This document shows, in pieces, positions 1 through 6,938 of a stretch of 18,498 bases of DNA (its first letter is position 1; each line of letters opens with the position of its first letter). The position numbers and the translations under genes were made by a program. The stretch lies in assembly GCA_046597455.1 (NCBI GenBank), contig JBKJKJ010000226.1:1-18498 (forward strand). The letters run 5' to 3'. Under the pieces are notes generated by a model that was given only the letters and a program-made list of their open reading frames with translations, did not search any database and was not told the origin of the DNA. Source of the DNA: JAQGMV01 sp046597455. Its GTDB lineage: Bacteria > Pseudomonadota > Gammaproteobacteria > Burkholderiales > SG8-41.

Positions 1-499
1 GATGGACAAAGTCGCGTTCCTGCCGTTCGGGCTGATGGTCGACAAGTGGCGCTGGGGGGTGTTCGACGGGTCGATCACGCCCGCCACCTACAATCAGTCG
101 TGGGTCGATCTGAAGCGTCAGTATCAGGGCATCACCCCGCCGGTCGCGCGCAGCGAGGCCGACTTCGATCCGGGCGCCAAGTTCCACATCCCGGGCAACA
201 CGCCCTATGCACGTTATTTCCTCGCCCGCCTGCTCCAGTTCCAGTTCTACAAGGCGGCGTGTGACATGGCGGGCTGGAAGGGTCCGCTCCACCGCTGCAG
301 CTTCTATGGCAACAAGCAGGTCGGCGCGCGGCTCGACGCGATGCTCAAGATGGGCGCGTCCAAGCCCTGGCCCGACGCGCTCGAGGCGTTTACCGGAGGC
401 CGCGACATTTCTGGCAAGCCGATGCTCGAATATTTTGCGCCGCTGCAAGCGTGGCTCAAGCAACAGAACGCCGGCAAGCAATGCGGCTGGCAGGCCTGA
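1..499 (+). CDS. M2 family (ACE-like) dipeptidyl carboxypeptidase, C-terminal part
   Basis: Partial gene: only the last 165 residues are in the window and the 5' end lies upstream. The fragment matches the C-terminal catalytic half of peptidase family M2, zinc enzymes that release dipeptides from the C-terminus of peptides, in bacteria usually exported to the periplasm. Visible family landmarks are DKVAFLPFG at the start of the fragment and AKFHIPGNTPYARYF. The latter supplies the Lys, His and two Tyr that in human ACE bind the substrate carboxylate and transition state (K60, H62, Y69 and Y72 of the fragment), with R71 at the chloride-site position. FQFYKAAC and GPLHRC follow as in ACE. The zinc motif HEXXH and any signal peptide would lie upstream of the window. 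The stop TGA is followed 13 bases later by a strong terminator, so this gene ends its transcript. Confidence 0.93.
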   Translation, partial: MDKVAFLPFGLMVDKWRWGVFDGSITPATYNQSWVDLKRQYQGITPPVARSEADFDPGAKFHIPGNTPYARYFLARLLQFQFYKAACDMAGWKGPLHRCSFYGNKQVGARLDAMLKMGASKPWPDALEAFTGGRDISGKPMLEYFAPLQAWLKQQNAGKQCGWQA

Positions 500-512
500 T
501 TCTGAGCAATTG

Positions 513-553
513 AAGAAGGGGAGCGTGCCTCGCGGCGCGCTCCCCTTCTTTGT
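513..553. terminator. Strong two-way intrinsic terminator
   Basis: A perfect 13-base inverted repeat (AAGAAGGGGAGCG at 513-525, its complement at 538-550) extends inward through a G-U pair and three G-C pairs to a TCGC tetraloop at 530-533, giving a stem of about 17 pairs. A-rich and T-rich flanks on both sides suit termination of the M2 peptidase gene on the plus strand and of the small membrane-protein gene converging on the minus strand. Confidence 0.9.
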
Positions 554-570
554 GGCTTGGCGAAGATCGC

Positions 571-927
571 CTAATGAGCGACCGCGTCAGCCTTGACCTT
601 GTCCTCAACGCCCGGATCGGTCGGCTTGTTGTCGCGCTTGCCAATTTCCATGGCGAAGCGGTCGCGGACCTTGTCGCTGGCTTCGGCGAACCCGTCTTTC
701 ACCCGCGCCGTGAATTCGCCGGACGACTTGTCCTTGCGCGAAAAGAAGAACGCGCCGGCGGCTACCGCGGCGACAGCGGTCACCGCGCCGGTGGCAATTG
801 CCGCGCTGACATAGGGGCGCTGCTTGACCGTCCGGCCAGTGCGCGTGAGCAGGCTCGAATCCGCATTCCGCTTTGTTGCGCTGCGCGTTTTCGGGGCGCG
901 GGTCTTGGGGGTCTTGGTCTCGGCCAT
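571..927 (-). CDS. Small single-span membrane protein of unknown function
   Basis: A 118-residue protein that I cannot name. The start at 927 is preceded by a good AAGGAG ribosome site, so I prefer it to a longer reading that begins at 996. The first ~37 residues are rich in Lys, Arg and Thr. A hydrophobic Ala/Val segment at about 39-62 (ending AAGAFFF) looks like one transmembrane helix. A charged tail of ~55 residues follows and is probably amphipathic (roughly FTARVKDGFAEASDKVRDRF). The RPY just before the helix and the SRK just after it loosely recall the C-terminal anchor of DUF883/ElaB-type ribosome- or envelope-associated proteins, but the order of parts differs, so this is only a resemblance. 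It lies downstream of the peroxiredoxin gene on the same strand, 79 bases away with a possible terminator between, and may be transcribed separately. Confidence 0.75.
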   Translation of the reverse strand: MAETKTPKTRAPKTRSATKRNADSSLLTRTGRTVKQRPYVSAAIATGAVTAVAAVAAGAFFFSRKDKSSGEFTARVKDGFAEASDKVRDRFAMEIGKRDNKPTDPGVEDKVKADAVAH

Positions 928-960
928 GATCGTTTGCTCCTTACAAAGTGTGTGAGGGGC

Positions 961-991
961 AAACGCTCGGCGGGCCTCACCGGACCCGCCG
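961..991 (-). terminator. Probable terminator downstream of the peroxiredoxin gene
   Basis: CGGCGGG at 968-974 pairs with CCCGCCG at 985-991, with two more pairs after a one-base bulge (A984) and a loop at 977-981. Read on the minus strand, it begins 15 bases after the peroxiredoxin stop. It is followed by only a short T stretch (AGCGTTT), so termination may be partial. Confidence 0.45.
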
Positions 992-1006
992 CACATCGTA
1001 GTTTTG

Positions 1007-1486
1007 TTACAGTTGGCCGAGAAGCGTCTCGGCGCTTGAGGCCGAATATTCGCCAGGGGCTTCGACGTTGAGCTGTTCGACTACGCCGTCGTTGACGATC
1101 ATCGAATAGCGCTGGCTGCGCTTGCCCATGCCGAACTTCGACCCGTCCATGGTCAGGCCAAGCGCTTCGGCGAAGTCGCCGTTGCCGTCGGCCAGCATGG
1201 TGATGTCGCCCGAGCCCTGGTCCTTGTTCCACGCGCCCATGACGAACGCGTCGTTGACGCTGGTGCCGACAATCTCGTCGATGCCCTTGGCCTTCATGTC
1301 GGCGGCCTTGTCGACATAGCTCGGCAAATGACGCGCCGAGCAGGTCGGGGTGTAGGCGCCCGGCACCGCGAACAGCGCGACTTTCTTGCCCGCGAAATAG
1401 TCGCCGCTCTTGACCGGGATCGGGCCGTCGGGCGTGGCGAGCGACAGGGAAACGTCGGGAAGGCGGTCGCCGACCTGGATAGTCAT
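1007..1486 (-). CDS. Peroxiredoxin, Prx5-like, single cysteine
   Basis: A thiol peroxidase of 159 residues that reduces hydrogen peroxide and organic hydroperoxides in the cytoplasm. The active-site motif PxxxTxxC is clear in VPGAYTPTCS (P42, T46, peroxidatic C49), and the conserved catalytic Arg is R126 in the SQRYSM segment. GTSVNDAFVMGAW is typical of the AhpE/Prx5 branch often annotated as glutaredoxin-dependent. C49 is the only cysteine in the whole protein, so no resolving cysteine exists within it and an outside thiol (glutathione/glutaredoxin or thioredoxin) must complete the cycle. The start at 1486 has an AGGAG ribosome site at about 1496-1500. It is divergent from the YqgE/AlgH gene. 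Its length is normal for the family. Confidence 0.93.
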   Translation of the reverse strand: MTIQVGDRLPDVSLSLATPDGPIPVKSGDYFAGKKVALFAVPGAYTPTCSARHLPSYVDKAADMKAKGIDEIVGTSVNDAFVMGAWNKDQGSGDITMLADGNGDFAEALGLTMDGSKFGMGKRSQRYSMIVNDGVVEQLNVEAPGEYSASSAETLLGQL

Positions 1487-1516
1487 GAAAATTCTCCTCT
1501 TGGAATGGTGAAGCGC

Positions 1517-1545
1517 GAGATAGGCGCGGCGTGTGACCGCCACAA
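1517..1545 (-). promoter_or_regulatory. Probable sigma-70 promoter of the peroxiredoxin gene
   Basis: Read on the minus strand, TTGTGG (1545-1540) and TATCTC (1522-1517) are separated by exactly 17 bases, 31 bases ahead of the peroxiredoxin start. The -35 hexamer lies in one arm of the ACAAGACTTGT dyad (1542-1552). The match to consensus is moderate. Confidence 0.5.
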
Positions 1546-1548
1546 GAC

Positions 1549-1577
1549 TTGTGCGGCGATGCAGGGCAAAGCATCTT
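1549..1577 (+). promoter_or_regulatory. Possible promoter of the yqgE gene, giving a leaderless message
   Basis: TTGTGC at 1549-1554 and CATCTT at 1572-1577 are 17 bases apart. Transcription would start about seven bases after the -10, which falls on the yqgE ATG at 1584. No Shine-Dalgarno sequence lies just before that ATG, which agrees with a leaderless message. The -10 is a weak match. Confidence 0.35.
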
Positions 1578-1583
1578 GTCGGC

Positions 1584-2156
1584 ATGGACGATCCGCCTTT
1601 CCTCTCGGGCAAGCTGCTCCTCGCCATGCCGGGCATCGGCGACCCGCGCTTCGAGCGTGCGGTGATCGCCATCTGCGTCCACGACGAGCATGGCGCGGTC
1701 GGGATCGGCATCGGCCACCAGCGTGCCGGGATCGGCCTGCGCGGCCTGCTCGGCCAGCTCGACATCGACCCGGGCGCCGCGCCCGATACGGCTGTGCTCC
1801 ACGGCGGGCCGGTCGAGCCGGGCAGGGGCTTTGTCCTGCACAGCGGGGACTGGGGCGGGCAGGACACTATCCATGTGGTCGGGTCCAAGGGAGTTAGCTT
1901 CGCTCTGACCGGCACGATCGATGTGCTAAAAGCGATCGCCGAAGGCCGCGGCCCGAGCCGTTACCTGGTCTCGCTCGGCTATGCCGGCTGGGGCGAGGGG
2001 CAGCTCGACGAGGAAATGACCCGCCACGGCTGGTTCGCCGCACATGGCAGCGAGGCGATCCTCTACGACACACCGACCGAGGCCCGCTGGCAGGCCAGCT
2101 TCCAGGCCGAAGGCATCGACCCGTGTCTGCTCGACTTCGGCGCCGGCGCTGCCTAG
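1584..2156 (+). CDS. yqgE: YqgE/AlgH family protein (UPF0301)
   Basis: A 190-residue soluble protein of the YqgE/AlgH family. The family is widespread in proteobacteria and was first linked to alginate regulation in Pseudomonas; its biochemical role is not settled. Recognisable segments are LLLAMPGIGDPRFERAVI near the N-terminus (residues 11-28), GGPVEPGRGFVLH (74-86) and LGYAGWGEGQLDEEM (131-145), all in family order and at full length. I choose the ATG at 1584 because the reading upstream of it (from 1533) has no family similarity and overlaps the peroxiredoxin promoter region. There is no clear ribosome site before it. The gene is divergent from the peroxiredoxin and 141 bases upstream of ahcY, which has its own promoter. 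Confidence 0.93.
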   Translation: MDDPPFLSGKLLLAMPGIGDPRFERAVIAICVHDEHGAVGIGIGHQRAGIGLRGLLGQLDIDPGAAPDTAVLHGGPVEPGRGFVLHSGDWGGQDTIHVVGSKGVSFALTGTIDVLKAIAEGRGPSRYLVSLGYAGWGEGQLDEEMTRHGWFAAHGSEAILYDTPTEARWQASFQAEGIDPCLLDFGAGAA

Positions 2157-2182
2157 ATTCTTCCCGTCGCGCAGCGAACAGG

Positions 2183-2211
2183 CGGACATCATATAAAGAA
2201 AGCTTTATATT
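2183..2211 (+). promoter_or_regulatory. Probable sigma-70 promoter of ahcY
   Basis: CGGACA at 2183-2188 and TATATT at 2206-2211 are 17 bases apart; the -10 matches five of six consensus positions. The start of transcription would be near 2218, leaving a leader of about 80 bases before the GTG start. The spacer and -10 are covered by the palindrome at 2191-2210. Confidence 0.55.
2191..2210 (+). promoter_or_regulatory. AT-rich palindromic operator upstream of ahcY
   Basis: ATATAAAG, four bases, then CTTTATAT: a perfect 8+8 inverted repeat in an otherwise GC-rich chromosome, placed over the ahcY -10. From memory, operators of this form are bound by ArsR-family SahR-type regulators that respond to S-adenosylhomocysteine and control methionine-cycle genes in Proteobacteria. 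That assignment is inference. The position fits a repressor that blocks polymerase. Confidence 0.65.
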
Positions 2212-2297
2212 TGATTTTGACGGGCGGCGCGGCTAGGGGCGGCGCGACACATTCGGGCGCCCGTGCGGCTGCCCCCTTTCAACCTGGAGATTTTTAC

Positions 2298-3710
<1,413 letters not shown>

Positions 3711-3730
3711 TCGCGTAGCATTCCCGGGAC

Positions 3731-3752
3731 GGCTGGGGGTGAACCCCCAGCC
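3731..3752 (+). terminator. Hairpin terminator after ahcY
   Basis: GGCTGGGGG and CCCCCAGCC form a perfect nine-pair stem around a TGAA loop, 20 bases after the ahcY stop. The stem is very stable but the following bases are not a T run, so it may act as a weak terminator or protect the 3' end. Confidence 0.6.
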
Positions 3753-3874
3753 TCAAGCCCTCCCCTTAAGTGAGACAGGGCGTCCGGCGACAGGCTCCAT
3801 ACCCCCACAGCGACTGGAACGTGGATACATCCGCGTGAAAATACCGGGGGTTCTCGCACCGACCACCGCTGGCG

Positions 3875-3889
3875 TTAACGAAGCGTTCA
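3875..3889 (+). promoter_or_regulatory. Possible CtrA-binding site
   Basis: TTAA, seven bases, then TTCA: seven of the eight specified positions of the alphaproteobacterial CtrA consensus TTAA-N7-TTAA. It lies 227 bases before the divL-like start, which is distant but within the same gap. One near-match can occur by chance. Confidence 0.35.
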
Positions 3890-3949
3890 CTGTTCGGTCC
3901 AAGGTCAATCCCCGGCGCGGGGCATTTGCCCGCTATGCACAGGCACAAG

Positions 3950-3993
3950 GACTCTTTTTGTCGAGTCCCGGCGTCGCTATGGTTGACTGATTC
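3950..3993. promoter_or_regulatory. Cluster of three GANTC (CcrM) methylation sites
   Basis: GACTC at 3950-3954, GAGTC at 3963-3967 and GATTC at 3989-3993. GANTC is the target of CcrM, the cell-cycle adenine methylase of alphaproteobacteria, and its methylation state controls GcrA-dependent promoters. The three sites are seen directly; that they regulate the next gene is inference. Confidence 0.5.
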
Positions 3994-3998
3994 GAGGG

Positions 3999-4080
3999 CC
4001 TCCGCCCTTGGCCGCGAGGCCGTGGACCGGAGGGACTAGCGCCGGCGTTCCGGGCGCTTGAAGTACTTGCCTTTGGCAAG
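3999..4080 (+). other. Three consecutive hairpins upstream of the divL-like gene
   Basis: First, an imperfect hairpin at 3999-4033: CCTCCG pairs with CGGAGG and an inner CCTTGGCC/GGCCGTGG stem is capped by GCGA. Second, GCGCCGG/CCGGGCGC at 4039-4057 around CGTT, with a one-base bulge. Third, a perfect CTTGCC/GGCAAG at 4066-4080 around TTT. They could be a structured leader or a small RNA. I do not recognise a known RNA family. Confidence 0.4.
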
Positions 4081-4115
4081 GCGGTTGGCGGGTTCAATCT
4101 TCATTGGGGTAGCGC

Positions 4116-6476
4116 ATGCGGCCGGACCGCTTCCGGAGACGTTTGGGATTCGCACTTTGCGGTGCGGCCACCTTGACGCTCCTCACGGCCGCACCGGCGC
4201 TCAGCCAAGGGGTGAGCACCTCGAGCCTCAGCGGCGCGGTCCCTCTGGCGGTGACACTCGGCGCCGCGGCGTTCGCGCTCCTCGCGATGGCCATGCTGCG
4301 CAGTATCCTCCGCAACGGCAAGCTGGCCGAGCGCAAGGCCGCCAACCGGATCGCCAGCCTCCGCTCGATGGTCGACGACTACGAGGCGCTGCTCTCGGGC
4401 ACCCAGGAAATCACTGTCGTCTGGGGCGGCCGCACCGGCGGACCGAAATTCCTCGGCCAGGCGAGCGCAGTGCTGCCGCAGGGACGGCGCATCGAGGCAA
4501 TGCTGGATTTTGCCTCGTGGCTCACCGACGCGGATGCCGCGGCAATGGCCGGCTCGGTCAGCGCGCTCCGCAGCAGCGGCCAGGGCTTCGATCTGCTGCT
4601 CCGCGCCCGCGACGGCCGCGAGATGCGCGCCATGGGCTGGCCGCTCGGCGCCGGCGCGGCGCTCCGGGTCCGCCCGGTGCACCAGTCGGCCGAACCGGCG
4701 GTGGGCACGAAGCCCGATGCCGGAGCGAGCAAGGCGCTGCTCGGGCAATTGCAGGAGCCGGCGTTCATCTATGGCGAGGGCGGCAAGGCCGCGTTCACCA
4801 ATGCCGCCTACCAAACGGTAGCGCTCGCCAACGGCAAACCGAACGCGACGCCGACGCAGCTGGCGGAACTGCTTCACTGCGGGCTCGCTGAACTGGCGCT
4901 GCCGGGCGGCCGCGGCGGCTATTTGAGGCCGAAGGTCGAAGCAGCAAAGCCCGAGAGCGACGGCCTCCAGCACCTCAGCGCCATCATCGATGCGCTGGCG
5001 ACGCCGATCGCCATCTTCAATGCCAGCCGCGAACTGGTGCAATCGAACCGCGCCTATGCGGCGCTGTGGCACCTCGACCCGAAATGGCTGAAGCCGGGCA
5101 TGGACGAGCGAGCCATCCTCGACAAGCTCCGCACCGACGGCATGCTGCCAGCTGAGCCCGACTACCAGGCGTGGCGGGCCAAGCACCTGATGTCGTACCA
5201 GCTCAAGGCGCCGCGCGAGAGCGAGCCGTGGCACCTGCCCGACCGCCGCACCGTGCAGGTGATCGCCGCGCCAGCCGGCCCCAAGGGCGGGGTGATCTAT
5301 GTGTTCGAGGACATCACCGACCAGCTCAAGCTGAAGAGCCAGCACAAGACGCTGATCGACGTGCAGCGCTCGACGCTCAACGCGCTGACCGAGGGCGTCG
5401 CGGTGTTCGGCACCAATGGCAGGCTGACGCTGAGCAATCCACGGCTCTCGACGCTGTGGAAGCTGCCGGTCAATCTGCTCGAGACCAACCCGCACATCGA
5501 CCAGATCCTCGAAGCCGTAAGCCGGGCGCTGCCCGAGGACGGGGCGAGCCTCTGGCGCGATTTGAAGCGCGGCATCATCGATCTCAACCCGACGCGCACT
5601 GACCAGTCGGGCCGCATCACCCGCGCCGACGGCAAGATGATCGACTATGCGATCACCAGGCTGCCGGACGGGCAGACGATGATGACGTTCGTCGACGTCA
5701 CCGAGAGCGCCAACTACCAGCGCGTGCTGACCGAGCGCAACGAAGCGCTGATCACTGCCGACCGGCTGAAGGACGCGTTCGTCCAGAACGTCTCATACGA
5801 GCTCCGCTCGCCGCTGACCAACATCATCGGTTTTGCCGACCTGCTGGCGTCCGAAGCCGTCGGGACGCTGACCGACAAGCAGAAATCCTACACCGACTAC
5901 ATCCGCGCCTCGAGCGTGACGCTTGGGGTGTTGATCGACAACATCCTCGATCTCGCGACGGTCGATGCCGGCGTCGCGGAACTCAGGCCGGAGCTGCAGG
6001 ACGTGCCGGCGCTGATCGAGAAGGCGCGCGCCGGGCTCGCCGCGACGTTCCCCAATGTCGACGGCGAAAAGCCGCTCAACCTCGAGATCCACATCCCCGA
6101 GGAACTGCCGCCGCTGCTCGCCGACGGCACGCGCATCGTCCAGGTGCTCTACAATCTGCTGTCGACCTCGGCGCGGTTCTCGGAGCCCGGTGGGCTGGTG
6201 ACGCTGACGGTGGTGGCGCGCGGCGGGCGGATGATCTTTACCGTCGAAGACGAGGGCGCGCAGACCAGTGAGGAAATGCGCGCCGCGCTCAACGACCGCG
6301 GCGACGCCGCCGGCAATTCCGGCCGACAGCGCGGCGCGGGACTCGGCCTCGCGATCGTCCGCAGCTTCGTCCACCTCCATGGCGGCACGATCAGCGTCGA
6401 GCGGCGGGAGCCGCGCGGCAGCCGCGTCGTGGTCAGCCTGCCGCAGATGCTGTCGATCACCGCGGCCGCCGAATAG
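4116..6476 (+). CDS. divL: DivL-like sensor histidine-kinase homologue, Tyr in place of His
   Basis: A 786-residue membrane protein resembling DivL of Caulobacter, which works with DivK and CckA to set the activity of the cell-cycle regulator CtrA. Two hydrophobic stretches at about 11-30 and 41-62 anchor it. Then come several PAS-like domains (roughly 88-187, 205-275, 285-401 ending VIYVFEDITD, and 415-530 ending MTFVDVTES), a HisKA helix pair (551-620) and a GHKL ATPase domain (667-778). The phospho-acceptor motif reads SYELRSP, so tyrosine Y561 replaces the usual His, the hallmark of DivL. The ATP site is partly decayed: the N box reads NLLSTSARF (T684 where Mg-binding Asn is usual) and the G1 box reads DEGAQ rather than DxGxG, while G2 (GAGLGLAI) is intact. 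The start has GGGG about six bases ahead. tsaE follows after 36 bases, probably in the same transcript. Confidence 0.9.
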   Translation: MRPDRFRRRLGFALCGAATLTLLTAAPALSQGVSTSSLSGAVPLAVTLGAAAFALLAMAMLRSILRNGKLAERKAANRIASLRSMVDDYEALLSGTQEITVVWGGRTGGPKFLGQASAVLPQGRRIEAMLDFASWLTDADAAAMAGSVSALRSSGQGFDLLLRARDGREMRAMGWPLGAGAALRVRPVHQSAEPAVGTKPDAGASKALLGQLQEPAFIYGEGGKAAFTNAAYQTVALANGKPNATPTQLAELLHCGLAELALPGGRGGYLRPKVEAAKPESDGLQHLSAIIDALATPIAIFNASRELVQSNRAYAALWHLDPKWLKPGMDERAILDKLRTDGMLPAEPDYQAWRAKHLMSYQLKAPRESEPWHLPDRRTVQVIAAPAGPKGGVIYVFEDITDQLKLKSQHKTLIDVQRSTLNALTEGVAVFGTNGRLTLSNPRLSTLWKLPVNLLETNPHIDQILEAVSRALPEDGASLWRDLKRGIIDLNPTRTDQSGRITRADGKMIDYAITRLPDGQTMMTFVDVTESANYQRVLTERNEALITADRLKDAFVQNVSYELRSPLTNIIGFADLLASEAVGTLTDKQKSYTDYIRASSVTLGVLIDNILDLATVDAGVAELRPELQDVPALIEKARAGLAATFPNVDGEKPLNLEIHIPEELPPLLADGTRIVQVLYNLLSTSARFSEPGGLVTLTVVARGGRMIFTVEDEGAQTSEEMRAALNDRGDAAGNSGRQRGAGLGLAIVRSFVHLHGGTISVERREPRGSRVVVSLPQMLSITAAAE

Positions 6477-6512
6477 GTCGCGCGACGCGCGGCGCAATGC
6501 TATCCAATCGGC

Positions 6513-6938
6513 ATGGACTCGGAGCGGATTTTCCTCGCCGATGATGCGGCAACGGCGGCGCTCGGCGCGCGCCTCGCGGCTTCGCTTGCGCCGGGCGACC
6601 TGGTGCTGCTGTCGGGCGGACTGGGTGCCGGCAAGACGGCGCTGGCGCGCGCCATGATCCGCTCGCTGATGGACGATCCAGTGCTCGAAGTGCCGTCGCC
6701 GAGCTTTGCGCTGGTGCAGCCCTACGAGTCCGCTGGCCGGAGCATCCTCCACGCCGATCTCTACCGCATCGGGGGGCCGCGCGAGATCGACGAGCTCGGG
6801 GTGCTCGAGGCCGGCGACGCGGTGGTGTTCGTCGAGTGGCCGGAGCGGGCGCCGGAGCTGTTCGGACGCAGGCATATCGACGTGCGGCTCAGCATCCCGG
6901 CGGACGGCACGGGGCGGATCGCGGAGATCGCAAGGTGA
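6513..6938 (+). CDS. tsaE: tRNA t6A synthesis ATPase TsaE
   Basis: A 141-residue P-loop ATPase (formerly YjeE) that works with TsaB and TsaD to make N6-threonylcarbamoyl-adenosine at position 37 of ANN-decoding tRNAs. The Walker A is GGLGAGKT (35-42). VPSPSFALVQPY (60-71) corresponds to the family's SPTFTLV switch segment, HADLYRI (80-86) carries the conserved Asp and Arg, and VEWPER (107-112) is the typical FxEWxE element. Its length is normal. No good ribosome site precedes the ATG, so translation may be coupled to the gene before or start from a leaderless message. Its TGA overlaps the GTG start of addB (GTGA), so addB translation is probably coupled. Aminoglycoside-phosphotransferase-like and nucleotidyltransferase genes (amgK/murU type), which I recall sitting here in many relatives, are absent. 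Confidence 0.95.
   Translation: MDSERIFLADDAATAALGARLAASLAPGDLVLLSGGLGAGKTALARAMIRSLMDDPVLEVPSPSFALVQPYESAGRSILHADLYRIGGPREIDELGVLEAGDAVVFVEWPERAPELFGRRHIDVRLSIPADGTGRIAEIAR

Larger units (their letters stand above)
3753..4115. other. Gene-free control region between ahcY and the divL-like gene
   Basis: I find no convincing protein gene here on either strand. It holds a CtrA-like box (3875-3889), a small GC hairpin (CCCCG/CGGGG, 3910-3922), a hairpin GGACTC/GAGTCC around a T-rich loop (3949-3968), three GANTC sites (3950-3993) and three further hairpins (3999-4080). No promoter hexamers stand out. Its length is unusual next to the tight spacing elsewhere, so it is probably a regulatory region or long leader for the divL-like gene, or a small RNA locus. 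Confidence 0.6.

Noticed and set aside
780..1874. 364-codon minus-strand frame spanning the peroxiredoxin and yqgE region
   Set aside because: It crosses two well-supported genes and both promoters in a different frame and shows no domain.
2211..2297. Longer ahcY start at TTG 2211
   Set aside because: It would begin inside the promoter -10 and add 29 residues unlike the family; GTG 2298 has a well-placed GGAG.
2212..2297. SAH or SAM riboswitch in the ahcY leader
   Set aside because: The leader has GC hairpins but I could not match any known SAH or SAM riboswitch core.
4036..4104. A 22-codon minus-strand reading frame (starting MKIEPANRLAKGKYF) upstream of divL
   Set aside because: It looks protein-like but has no ribosome site, is very short, and overlaps the hairpins; I cannot support it without conservation data.
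4058..4891. 277-codon plus-strand frame overlapping the start of divL
   Set aside because: It is the +1 shadow of divL, rich in Arg, Gly and Pro, without motifs.
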